The translations under genes were made by a program, and so were the position numbers. The notes under the pieces are model-generated. The model searched no databases. It saw only the letters and a list, made by a program, of their open reading frames with translations, and was not told where the DNA came from. A stretch of DNA of 64,000 nucleotides from an uncultured Myxococcales bacterium (GTDB lineage Bacteria > Myxococcota_A > UBA9042), in assembly GCA_903896545.1 (NCBI GenBank), contig CAITYF010000202.1:22891-86890 (forward strand). Reading direction: 5' to 3'. This document shows, in pieces, positions 15,103 through 24,058 of this stretch (positions within the stretch are counted from its first letter, which is position 1; every line of letters starts with the position of its first letter).

Positions 15103-17040
15103 ATGCCTCGATACCTAGTCATCGTGCTCGCGCTGCTGATCACGCTGTTGGCCACGCCATCGCGCGCTCAATCCGCGTTCTCACTGGAGGCCGAGCTCCT
15201 CAAACCTGGCGTTCGTCTCGTGGCGGTCGAGTTCTATTCGACCCACTGTAAGCCCTGCATGGACGCCGTGCCGCGCTGGGAGGCGCTCCACCAAAAATAC
15301 CGCGATAAGGGCTTGCGCCTGCTGGTCGTCGCGGTCATGGACGACCAAAAGTGCGTGAATCCCGGCTGGCATCCCGACCGCGTCATTTGCGATGACGAAG
15401 GCCAGCTCGCTCAAGCGATGCAGGTGGACGGGCTGCCGGCGGCGTTTCTGTGGAGTTGGACCGGACGGCAGTTGGTCGACCGCGGTGATGAGGCGAGCGT
15501 CAGCGCGGCGATCGAGCGCGAGTTGGCGACGCTGCCGCGCGTGGGGCTGCTGGTGGAACCCGGCGGGCCGTCGGCGGCGCTGGTGCGTGCGGAGCTGACG
15601 CGGACCAACAAGCTGGAGGTCGTGGCATCGGCCGCGGAGAAGAAGCTGTTGGACGACGTCCGTCGCGAGAGCCAAAAGTCCGGCTACGCCGAGAACACGC
15701 AATGTCGGCTCGGCGAAGAACTCGCGGCGAATTCCGTACTGAAAGTAAGCGTCGAGGGGGCCCGCGACCCGCGGCTGTACCTGCACTTGATGTCCGCTGA
15801 GAAAGGCTGCGTGACGGCGGTGGGCGCCGCGCCGTGGCAAGCGAGTCGGCCGGAGCAGTCGGTGGCGGCGGCCGTGGCGGAGTTGCTTGAGCGTCTGCGG
15901 AGCGCGCCGCAGATGTCGGGAGCCGCGCCGCGCCCGGTGGTCAAGCGGCCGTTTGGTGGGAGCAAGCTCGAAGCGGCGAAGGCGGTGGAGACCGAGGACT
16001 TGGCGGAGACTCTCGTCAAGTTTACGAGTTCGCCTCCGGCGTCAGTGCATTTGGGTGACCGGATGCTGTGCAAGACGACGCCGTGTCAGAAGTCCGTGCC
16101 GCTGGGCAAACAGAACATAACGATGAGCGCGGAGGACTATGTGACGCGTTCGGAGCCGCTGAACGTGACGAAGTCCACCAAGGTAGTCGACTGGTCGCTG
16201 CAGGTGGATTTTGCGACGTTGAACGTGACGTGTGGCGGCGAAGTCTTGGACGTTCAGGTCGACGACAAGCCAATGGGGTGTCCGGTCAGGAGCCTTCGGG
16301 TCCGTCCGGGCAAGCATCGCGTGCGTCTCGTGTCTCGGTGCTTTTTAAACGTCGAAGAGTCCTTTGAGCTTGAGCGTTCGCAAGCCAAAGACCTGACACT
16401 CGCGCTGACCCCACGGCTTGGCGTCGTGACAGTGAAAGCGCGTAGTGAGACAGACGATGACCTTTCTGGCCCCGTGTTCTTGGACGGCGTGCGCCTTGGA
16501 GAGGTGCCGGGCAGCTACAAGGTGCCGGTCTGTGGTGAACGACTGGAGGTGTGGAGTGACGGTTACGACAAATGGACGACGCCACTGGACGTGGTTGAAG
16601 GTGAAAAAGCTACAGTTGTTGCGGTGTTGCAGGCCGATGCGGCGCGTCTAACGGCTCAGCTGCTGCGGAAACGGCAACCACCGCCGTCAGTGGTCGAGGA
16701 TCTGCCTGATGCTCCACCGCAGCCCACCGGTGCCAAATGGGGGCTTGGGCTGAGCATCACCGCGGCAGTTGGCGGCATTGGCCTGTTCGCACTGTCGGCC
16801 GCCGAAGCTTCCAACTACGATGCCCAGTTGAAATACGACGGCACCGTCGTTCGGGGTTCATTGACCAAGGAGGAGGCAGCGTCGTTTCGTCAACGGATCT
16901 ATCTGGAGCAAGGGGTTGGGGCCGCGTTGCTCATTGCAGGGACGATCGGAACAGTGGTGAGCGTAGCGGTTTGGCATGGTGAAGCGAAGGTGTCCTTGGC
17001 TCCGACAGGCCAGGGGATGCTTCTCAGTGCGAGGTTCTAA
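15103..17040 (+). CDS. secreted thioredoxin-fold protein with PEGA-like domains
   Basis: A 645-residue protein starting MPRYLVIVLALL with a signal peptide cleaved near SRA. A thioredoxin-like domain follows, with active-site CKPC (C49, C52) after VEFYSTH. The middle region is unfamiliar. The C-terminal third contains PEGA-like segments (FLDGVRLGEVPGSYKVPVCG and a related one before it). Two hydrophobic helices occur near the end (WGLGLSITAAVGGIGLFAL and GVGAALLIAGTIGTVVSVAV). PEGA domains with a terminal helical pair are common in myxobacterial surface proteins. The ATG at 15091 is an alternative start. It lies 137 bp before a vWA-like lipoprotein on the same strand. Confidence 0.78.
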   Translation: MPRYLVIVLALLITLLATPSRAQSAFSLEAELLKPGVRLVAVEFYSTHCKPCMDAVPRWEALHQKYRDKGLRLLVVAVMDDQKCVNPGWHPDRVICDDEGQLAQAMQVDGLPAAFLWSWTGRQLVDRGDEASVSAAIERELATLPRVGLLVEPGGPSAALVRAELTRTNKLEVVASAAEKKLLDDVRRESQKSGYAENTQCRLGEELAANSVLKVSVEGARDPRLYLHLMSAEKGCVTAVGAAPWQASRPEQSVAAAVAELLERLRSAPQMSGAAPRPVVKRPFGGSKLEAAKAVETEDLAETLVKFTSSPPASVHLGDRMLCKTTPCQKSVPLGKQNITMSAEDYVTRSEPLNVTKSTKVVDWSLQVDFATLNVTCGGEVLDVQVDDKPMGCPVRSLRVRPGKHRVRLVSRCFLNVEESFELERSQAKDLTLALTPRLGVVTVKARSETDDDLSGPVFLDGVRLGEVPGSYKVPVCGERLEVWSDGYDKWTTPLDVVEGEKATVVAVLQADAARLTAQLLRKRQPPPSVVEDLPDAPPQPTGAKWGLGLSITAAVGGIGLFALSAAEASNYDAQLKYDGTVVRGSLTKEEAASFRQRIYLEQGVGAALLIAGTIGTVVSVAVWHGEAKVSLAPTGQGMLLSARF

Positions 17041-17177
17041 TTATGCCAACCTGTTTCGCACTTCAAAACCTTGCCTTGAGACCTCAAGCGGCTCCGATTG
17101 GGACTGCGCGCGCGCAACTTCGGGGCGGCCGCCACGGTTCGGGAACGAGTGCCATCGAATTTCAGTCGGAGAGTATC

Positions 17178-18971
17178 ATGCGTTGGCTCGCGCTACTGTT
17201 TTTCATGTTCTCGTCTGGCTGCGTCGTAGTGCCGCCCGATTCTGCATGGACGGCTACTTCAGATACGGCTTCAGTCTCTGATACCCTGCTTTCCGACGGC
17301 GTCAGCAACGGTCCGAGGAAGTACGATTTCCTTTGGGTCATCGACCATTCAAGCTCGATGTGCAAACAACAGCTCGCGTTGAGCGCGGGCTTTGCCGACT
17401 TCCTCGAAGCCCTCAAAAAAAATGGCGAGGCCGACGTGCAGATGGCCGTCGTGACGGTGCAGCAGATACCCGACACGTCTACTGCGAGCGGTAGCGTGAC
17501 AGTGAAAAAGGTCGGTGAATTTAATCACAGGGCCGCGAGCGCCTTCCCGCCGAACTGCATCGAACACTACCGCGCGCCTTGCTTCGTAGACCCGCCAAAC
17601 GACGCGACGACGCCGAGCGAACAGTGCCGCGCTGGTTTCAACTTCCAGTTCACCGCGGGCAAGAACTACCAGATGCCGGCGACTTCGTTGCTGAACATGG
17701 ATGGCGACGATCCTGCGGTCGATTCCGCGGGCAAGCCGCAGCACGCGGGCCCCCCGTATGGCGACGTACTGAGGCACTACGCGCCATACCTTGCAGTCCC
17801 GGACGACTCGAAGGCCAACGAATGGCGTTGCGTGCAGCCGACTGCGCTGTCGCAAGTGACGAACGACAACGGCTCGATCAACTCCTACTGTCAGCGTCAC
17901 TGTTCGTTCGATACGGAGTGCCAAAAGCTTCTCGGCAATCAGTCGGCGATCTGCTACACGCCCGGCGGGACCGCGGGCGATCCGAAGACGTCGGGCTGCA
18001 TGTTGCCGCCGAACACCAAGGACTGCCCCGATGTGCTCCCTTCTGTGGTCAAGAACGACCAGCTGGATCTGTTCCACTGCATCGCGACCGTGGGCGCCTC
18101 ATCGAGTGTGCAATCGGGCTTCGAAGGCGGTCTTCGCTCGGCGTGGATCGCCCTTGACCCCGCGGGGGCCAATTGCCCCGGTGGCCCTTCCATCGACGAC
18201 GGGAACGGAAAGTCGATCAAGAATCCAGACTGTCAGTTCGCTCAGCTCGTCCGCGACGACGCGTATTTGGTCATTGTGGTCGTGTCGGATGACGACGATT
18301 GCTCGGTGGATCTGAAGATTTCCCTCGCATACGAATCGCCAGATGAGAAGATCGCAGTCAAGGCGATTCTGCCGACGGAAGACTGGAATTCCTGCCAGTC
18401 CAAGGGCGACGCGGTGGGGGGAAATCGCCGAGTGAATGAAGGGAATTGCCTGTACACCAAGTCCAAACAGCCCATTCCGGCGGACTACAAATGCCCAGCC
18501 GATTGCGTCGTTGGCGCGGCGGACTACGACGCGTGCGTCGCAGCGGCGGAGCTGAACGTGCAGAAGAACCGCGCCGTGGATCCGCGCTTCGCGCCCGTTT
18601 CCGACTTTGTGAATCGCTTCAGGGGACTCAAGTCCGATCAGGCGAAGGTGATCTTTGCTGCGATTACCGGCGACTCCCCTGCGCAAGCGTTTCAGGGCGG
18701 GAAGCCGCAGTTTGACAAGGCGGGGAGTGCCAGCGCCGATGACGCACAGAAGGTGACCGATGCGTCGGCCTTCTACAAAGCTTTGCGCCACAACATTTCC
18801 GCCAGGCAGGCCCCCTACGTCTGCGCGGGCAGGAACGGCGAATCCGGCTACGGTTCGCGTTACATTGAGATGGCGAGCGGATTCGGCCAGAACGGCATGG
18901 TTGCCAACATCTGCAACGATGACCTGTCGGCCACGCTCAACGACTTGGCGACGTTTCTGGCGACGCGATAG
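17178..18971 (+). CDS. vWA-like domain lipoprotein
   Basis: A 597-residue lipoprotein with signal sequence and lipobox FSSGC (C15), a short Ser/Thr/Asp-rich linker, then YDFLWVIDHSSSMC. The segment DHSSS (56-60) is the metal-binding DxSxS motif of von Willebrand A domains. Many Cys residues beyond this suggest disulphide-stabilised insertions. A later VVVVSDDDDCS strand fits the same fold. GGAG lies just before the ATG at 17178; the frame stays open further upstream but lacks such a start. Probably a surface adhesion or binding protein, by analogy only. Confidence 0.82.
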   Translation: MRWLALLFFMFSSGCVVVPPDSAWTATSDTASVSDTLLSDGVSNGPRKYDFLWVIDHSSSMCKQQLALSAGFADFLEALKKNGEADVQMAVVTVQQIPDTSTASGSVTVKKVGEFNHRAASAFPPNCIEHYRAPCFVDPPNDATTPSEQCRAGFNFQFTAGKNYQMPATSLLNMDGDDPAVDSAGKPQHAGPPYGDVLRHYAPYLAVPDDSKANEWRCVQPTALSQVTNDNGSINSYCQRHCSFDTECQKLLGNQSAICYTPGGTAGDPKTSGCMLPPNTKDCPDVLPSVVKNDQLDLFHCIATVGASSSVQSGFEGGLRSAWIALDPAGANCPGGPSIDDGNGKSIKNPDCQFAQLVRDDAYLVIVVVSDDDDCSVDLKISLAYESPDEKIAVKAILPTEDWNSCQSKGDAVGGNRRVNEGNCLYTKSKQPIPADYKCPADCVVGAADYDACVAAAELNVQKNRAVDPRFAPVSDFVNRFRGLKSDQAKVIFAAITGDSPAQAFQGGKPQFDKAGSASADDAQKVTDASAFYKALRHNISARQAPYVCAGRNGESGYGSRYIEMASGFGQNGMVANICNDDLSATLNDLATFLATR

Positions 18972-19109
18972 TGACCCACGCCCTCGTCCTGCTCGGCGCT
19001 CAGGCGGTGATTGGCGAACCCGGCTCCAGCCCCGACATCCTCGGCCACAACGGTTGTGCCCGCGTAGGCAGCCACGGCAACGGTAGCGCGCCCCTTCTCA
19101 CCTCCGCCC

Positions 19110-20303
19110 CTACTTCACCTTCAACGAGTGGTAATTCAACTGCCCACTCGCCCGCACCGCGTCCGCTCCGCCCGTGAACGTCGCGTAGATGTGGTACGTC
19201 GTCTCCGGACCGCCCGGCTCGTTCTTGGCCGCCTGATTCACCAGCGACGTCCAGAAGTGGTAGCCCTTGCCGTTTTCGTCCGGGTGCAGGACGCTGATCG
19301 GCGAATCCACTTGCGTCGACGGGAAGTAGCCCATCGTCGTGCCAAATTCCGTCGTCACCGGCGGCGGCGTGGCGGTCTTGGCCTTCTCCGGGTCCGCCCA
19401 ACGCAGTTCCAGCAGCATGTTCGCGTGCGTGTTCTTGTCGGCGTAGATGCCGCCATCGATGTCGTACGTGTCCAGCTTGAACTTCGTGCTGCTCGTGGTG
19501 AGCATGCCTTCTTGCGACGCGACTGTATGATCGCCGTCCATCGCTGTTCCGCCGGCCGAAATGATGCCCAGAATCGCGTCCTTCACGTTGCCAGGCAGCC
19601 CTGGCCACGTTCCCGACGCTTGCACGACGCCCAAGCCCGACACCGTCCACAGATCGCCGCTCGCCGGCTGGTCCAGGATCGTCACAGCACCCGTGTAGTG
19701 TGCCGCCGTCTTGGGGCCCATCGCGGTTTGCACAGTCTCGGTCGTACTCACCAGCGTCACGATGCCCGTCGCCGTTTCAAGCACCGGCACGGCGGTCTTC
19801 GGATCACCCAGCAGAATCGAGCCTGTTCCGGTAATCGACTGCGGCACACCTACCGGCAGGTTGGTCTCCAGTGCCAAGGGCGGCGTCATATTCAATGTCA
19901 TGTCCGGCGTGCCAGGCGGCAGCCCCAAGGCGTTGTAATGCACCTCGCCGCCCGCCACGATGACGGTCGTCCCTTGCGGTTGGGCCCACACTTCCAGATA
20001 GCTCGCGCTCGGATCGTTCACCATCGTCGGCACCGTGCCGATCTGCAGCCGCGTATACGTTTTGCCGTCGATGACCTTGTCGCCAGCACTGCGCAACGTC
20101 ACGACCTGCGCCGTGCCGTCGGTGTGCGTGATGGTGTACTGCCAGTGGTCGAGGTTCGTCGGCGGGTCGTAGGCAATGTCCTTGTTGATTTGCACGTCCG
20201 CTGTGCCGCCTCCTCCTCCGCTGCTCGTCGAAGCGGCGCATCCGATCAGCGTTGCGAGGGCGCCAAGTCCCGCCACGAGCCACCACGTGTTCCTGCGTTT
20301 CAT
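19110..20303 (-). CDS. lipoprotein of unknown function
   Basis: A 397-residue lipoprotein with lipobox LIGC followed by ASTSSGGGGG, and a large extracytoplasmic domain of mixed beta character that I do not recognise. GGGAGC precedes the ATG. A 61-bp piece of its 3' third recurs at 14858-14918, showing that related sequence was once duplicated nearby. Monocistronic by layout. Confidence 0.75.
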   Translation of the reverse strand: MKRRNTWWLVAGLGALATLIGCAASTSSGGGGGTADVQINKDIAYDPPTNLDHWQYTITHTDGTAQVVTLRSAGDKVIDGKTYTRLQIGTVPTMVNDPSASYLEVWAQPQGTTVIVAGGEVHYNALGLPPGTPDMTLNMTPPLALETNLPVGVPQSITGTGSILLGDPKTAVPVLETATGIVTLVSTTETVQTAMGPKTAAHYTGAVTILDQPASGDLWTVSGLGVVQASGTWPGLPGNVKDAILGIISAGGTAMDGDHTVASQEGMLTTSSTKFKLDTYDIDGGIYADKNTHANMLLELRWADPEKAKTATPPPVTTEFGTTMGYFPSTQVDSPISVLHPDENGKGYHFWTSLVNQAAKNEPGGPETTYHIYATFTGGADAVRASGQLNYHSLKVK

Positions 20304-20460
20304 GTCTGTGCTCCCGAATTTTTCAGCGGCGCGTTCACTGCACCACTCCTGACGTAAATCCGCTCTGCAAACCTTCCGTCACAGGCGAGTCACGACCTTT
20401 GACGTTCGGCCCCGCGTTTGCCAAAGTCCGCCCGCCGAGCGCGCTGCTCCTGAGGACCCC

Positions 20461-21741
20461 ATGAACCCGTTGAATGCCCTTGCTGCTACCGATCCTGCCC
20501 TTGTCCACATGATTGCCGCGGAAGAAGCCCGGCAGTTCTACACGGCGAAGCTGATTCCCTCAGAGAACTACGCGTCGAGCGCCGTGATGGAAGCGACTGG
20601 CACGGTGCTGACCAACAAGTACTCGGAAGGATACGCGTTCAAGCGGTACTACGAGGGGCAACAGTTCATCGATCAGATCGAGTCGCTGGCGATCGACCGC
20701 GCCAAGGCGCTCTTTGGTGCGGATCACGCGAACGTGCAGCCGTATTCGGGCTCGCCGGCGAACTTGGCGGTGTACACCGGCCTGATTCCAAAAGGCTCGG
20801 ACAATCAGCGGATTTTGGGTCTTGGCCTGCCGGCGGGCGGCCACTTGACGCACGGTTGGAAGGTGTCGGCGACGAGTCGATTCTTTCAGGCGGCGCAGTA
20901 CGGCGTCGATCCGGTGACGCACCTGCTGGATTACAGCGCGATCGCGGCGCAGGCGCTGGAATTCCGCCCGGCGGTGCTGATCTGCGGCGCGACGGCGTAT
21001 CCGCGCATCATCGATTTTGCCAAGTTCGCTGAGATCGCCCACGCGTGTGGTGCGCTTCTGGTCGCGGACATGGCGCACATTGCGGGTCTTGTCGCCGGCG
21101 GCGCGCATCCGAGCCCCGTTCCGCACGCGGACGCCGTCACGACGACGACGCACAAGACGCTGCGCGGTCCACGCGGTGGCATGATTCTCTGCAAGAGCCA
21201 GCATGCGGCGGCGATCGACCGCGCGGTGTTTCCAGGGCTGCAGGGTGGCCCGCACAACCACACGACGGCTGGCATCGCGGTGGCGCTCAAGGAGGCGGCG
21301 ACGCCGGAATTCCGCGCGTATGCTCACCAAATCGTCGCGAATTCGCGGGCGCTGGCGGCGACGCTGCAGTCGGAAGGTCTGCCACTGGCGACCGGCGGTT
21401 CAGACAATCACTTGATCCTGTTTGACGCGACGGCGCTGAACGCGACGGGCAAGCAGGCGGCTCAGGCGATGGACCTCGCGGGGCTGGAAGCGAATTTCAA
21501 CAGCATTCCGTTTGACACGCGCTCGCCGTTTGATCCGTCGGGTGTGCGCATTGGCACGCCGTCGCTGACCTCGCGTGGGTTGAAGGAAGCGGAGATGGCA
21601 CACGTCGGCAAGTGGATTGCCCAAGCGATTCGTGGTCGCGAAGACGCCGCCGTTCTGGCGCGGGTGCGCGGCGAGGTCTTCGACCTGATGGCGCAGTTCC
21701 CGCCGCCGGGCTTCGAGCAGCCGTACCCGGCGCGCCCGTAG
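20461..21741 (+). CDS. glyA: serine hydroxymethyltransferase
   Basis: A 426-residue PLP enzyme converting serine and tetrahydrofolate to glycine and 5,10-methylene-THF, the main source of one-carbon units. The PLP-binding lysine is K232 in TTTTHKTLRGPRGG. Other family motifs visible are SENYASSAVMEATGTVLTNKYSEGY, QPYSGSPAN and the C-terminal GVRIGTPSLTSRG. Length is normal for bacterial GlyA. GAGG precedes the ATG. It stands alone between two lipoprotein genes. No riboswitch-like element is obvious in the 157-bp upstream gap. Confidence 0.97.
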   Translation: MNPLNALAATDPALVHMIAAEEARQFYTAKLIPSENYASSAVMEATGTVLTNKYSEGYAFKRYYEGQQFIDQIESLAIDRAKALFGADHANVQPYSGSPANLAVYTGLIPKGSDNQRILGLGLPAGGHLTHGWKVSATSRFFQAAQYGVDPVTHLLDYSAIAAQALEFRPAVLICGATAYPRIIDFAKFAEIAHACGALLVADMAHIAGLVAGGAHPSPVPHADAVTTTTHKTLRGPRGGMILCKSQHAAAIDRAVFPGLQGGPHNHTTAGIAVALKEAATPEFRAYAHQIVANSRALAATLQSEGLPLATGGSDNHLILFDATALNATGKQAAQAMDLAGLEANFNSIPFDTRSPFDPSGVRIGTPSLTSRGLKEAEMAHVGKWIAQAIRGREDAAVLARVRGEVFDLMAQFPPPGFEQPYPARP

Positions 21742-21865
21742 GTGCGGACCCAACGCAGCAGTCGGCAAACGGAAGCGCGTTCTGCAACTTGACGCGTGCG
21801 GGGGGCGGGCATAGCCTCGTTGCGCGAATTTGCCGCATTTCCGCGGCAATCGTCACGGAGCTTGC

Positions 21866-22495
21866 ATGAACGTACTTTCTCTTCGCAGCGGCGCCTTGCT
21901 GGTTGCGACCTGTTCTCTCGTCCTCGGCACAGCCTGCGGCGCATCCACCGGCGGCGGTGGCGGCGGCGTCGCGGCTCCCAAGGACACGACGTCGACCGGG
22001 GACACGACCGGAACGGCCAGCGACACTTCAGTCGTCGGCGACACGTCGCCGGGTGACACCGTCGCACAGAAGGACATCGACCTCGGCGGCACGGACATCA
22101 TCTCGGTGGAAATCGTCGACAAGCCGGACGCAAAGCCGGACGTCACCAAGACCGACACGAGCAAGCCGGACGCCAGCAAGCCGGACACGACGGTCGGCAC
22201 CTCGTGCGTGACGACCTCTGGTTGTGATCCGATCTCCAACGACTGCGCCAACACGGGCGAAGCGTGCGACGTCGACACGACTGGTGCCACCGGCTGCTTC
22301 CCACCGCCCAACGACGTTGCGCTCGGCGGCAAGTGCGACAACCAGGCCGGACCGTTCTGCGTTGGCGGCTACCACTGCGGCCAGAATGGAACGTGCCAAA
22401 AGATGTGCTGCTCGAACGCCGATTGCAACAGCGGTCAGACCTGCACGCCCTTCGGCATCGTCGCAACCGACACCCTCGGCGTCTGCGATCCCTGA
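21866..22495 (+). CDS. small Cys-rich lipoprotein
   Basis: A 209-residue lipoprotein. After the lipobox (LGTAC) comes a Gly-rich stretch, then about 80 residues rich in Asp/Thr/Lys with repeated SKPDxxKPDT-like units. A C-terminal Cys-rich module of about 90 residues follows (DCANTGEACDVDT...CCSNADCNSGQTCTPFG). The long charged linker would display the small disulphide-rich domain away from the membrane. GGAGC lies 6 nt before the ATG. Function unknown. Confidence 0.78.
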   Translation: MNVLSLRSGALLVATCSLVLGTACGASTGGGGGGVAAPKDTTSTGDTTGTASDTSVVGDTSPGDTVAQKDIDLGGTDIISVEIVDKPDAKPDVTKTDTSKPDASKPDTTVGTSCVTTSGCDPISNDCANTGEACDVDTTGATGCFPPPNDVALGGKCDNQAGPFCVGGYHCGQNGTCQKMCCSNADCNSGQTCTPFGIVATDTLGVCDP

Positions 22496-22535
22496 GTCCG
22501 CTGCGCTGGCTGTGCCCGCATCTCTCGCGGCTCGG

Positions 22536-24044
22536 CTACTGCTTCACGCACCAATAGACACCCATGTACGGCGGCATCATGTCGATGAACGGGCCGCCGG
22601 TGTTGTCGCTCGTCGAGTTGCCAGTGCTGCTGGCGGTCTTCATGTCGGCCGTCGCACTGTACAGGTACGAGATGGTTTTGCAGTTTGTGCCACACGAGAA
22701 GCTCGGACTGGTCGCGGCCGCTACCGACATGCGGAATCGATTGCTGCCGCCCGATTGGAGGTAGCCGATCGCGACGTTGTCATACGGCATCGTCCCGACG
22801 CCGATGGGCATCCGTCCGGCCATGTTGGGCGTGCCGTTGTTGCCGTTCGCCGGAACCCAGCCGACGGGGCAGCTCGCGCTGTTGAACGCGATCATCGCGC
22901 CGCTGGGGAAGATGTTGTTCGCGCCGTTGACGGTCAGGTTGCCGTCGACGACCAGATCGCCTTTGACTTCGACCTTGTTGGCGGAAGCGTAGCCGAGGGT
23001 AATCGACCAACTCAGCAGCTTGCCGTCGTTCGTCGCGCCGCCGAGCTGTGCCGCGGAGTCGATGAGCTGGATTTGCCAGATGCCCTTGGCCGACTTGCCA
23101 GCCCAACCGACCAGATCGCCGCTGAAAACGGGCGTGGGCGCCGGGAAGCTCGTCGCGATGTTGCCGCCGGCGAAGCCGTTCTTGTTGAACAGCACGATGA
23201 CGCTCTTGTCCGGGGCGATGAGGTTGACCGTCAGGTGCGAGATGTCGCTGTTGCTGATGTTCACCGCGACGGAGATCGTGGAAATCGCGTAGCCGCTTGT
23301 GATGTTGATGCTGTCGGAGATGCCCACGGGGGAATTGTCCGGGATCGCGATGTTGATGTTGCCGTTGGTCGTCGTGGGAAAGACGTTGGCGAGCGCGCCG
23401 TTGGACACGTAGCTCAGCGGGTCGCTCCCCACTCCGGCGCCGTTGGTGCAGACGACCTTTCCGGTCGCGTCGATGCCCGAAATGGCTTGACCCGCGGCGC
23501 AGGCCTGGCCCGCGGCGACGAGCGTGGGCGTGCCGATCAGGTCGCTCCACGCGCCAGTTTTGGCGACGGTGGCGAGGTTGGCGGCGGAGTTGATGGCGTC
23601 AAAGACACTGGGTGCAAGCGCGGCTTCGGTCACGCAGCCTTTGCAATCCAATCCTTCCGCAACGCCGGCGCGCAACGCGAACGGCACCGACGCCAGCGGC
23701 TTGCGCGGCAATTCGGGATCGCTGCCGATCGTGAGCGCCAACATCGGCGAGGTGCCTGCGGCCAGCACGTCGTTCGCCAGCGGCTTGTTGGCCCCCAGCA
23801 ACGTTGAAAAACCACCGCTCTTGACGGCGACGCTCACCGGACCTTCCGCCCAAAGCGGCGACAGACTCACGGCATCGCCGTAGATCGCGAACTTGACCGA
23901 GTAGACGCCGTCCGCCACCGGCGCGCCTGCGATGTTCGCCAGCGTGCCTTCGACAAGCAGCGTTCCTGGCACCGACGCGTGCGCGGTTGTCGCCGTTACC
24001 AGCAGCACCAGAGCACCAAGCCACACACGGATTTGCTTCATCAT
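22536..24044 (-). CDS. secreted protein with P-domain and tail-collar-like C-terminus
   Basis: A 502-residue protein with a signal peptide (MMKQIRVWLGALVLLVTATTAHA). An N-terminal region begins TLLVEGTLANIAGAPVADGVYSVKFAIYG. A proprotein-convertase P-like domain spans roughly 230-360 (IPDNSPVGISDSI, ISHLTVNLIAPD, GIWQIQLIDSA, LLSWSITL). The C-terminal domain resembles the phage tail-collar fold (GAMIAFNSASCPVGWVPANG, TPNMAGRMPIGVG). It starts 15 bp after the stop of the 895-residue Cys-rich lipoprotein gene, so the two are very likely one operon. The C-terminal fold suggests trimerisation or ligand display on the surface (inference). Confidence 0.8.
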   Translation of the reverse strand: MMKQIRVWLGALVLLVTATTAHASVPGTLLVEGTLANIAGAPVADGVYSVKFAIYGDAVSLSPLWAEGPVSVAVKSGGFSTLLGANKPLANDVLAAGTSPMLALTIGSDPELPRKPLASVPFALRAGVAEGLDCKGCVTEAALAPSVFDAINSAANLATVAKTGAWSDLIGTPTLVAAGQACAAGQAISGIDATGKVVCTNGAGVGSDPLSYVSNGALANVFPTTTNGNINIAIPDNSPVGISDSINITSGYAISTISVAVNISNSDISHLTVNLIAPDKSVIVLFNKNGFAGGNIATSFPAPTPVFSGDLVGWAGKSAKGIWQIQLIDSAAQLGGATNDGKLLSWSITLGYASANKVEVKGDLVVDGNLTVNGANNIFPSGAMIAFNSASCPVGWVPANGNNGTPNMAGRMPIGVGTMPYDNVAIGYLQSGGSNRFRMSVAAATSPSFSCGTNCKTISYLYSATADMKTASSTGNSTSDNTGGPFIDMMPPYMGVYWCVKQ

Positions 24045-24058
24045 AGGCGTAGCCTCGC

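Noticed and set aside
20304..20460. Possible glycine riboswitch before glyA
   Set aside because: No conserved glycine-riboswitch core or paired stems could be found by eye in the 157-bp gap.
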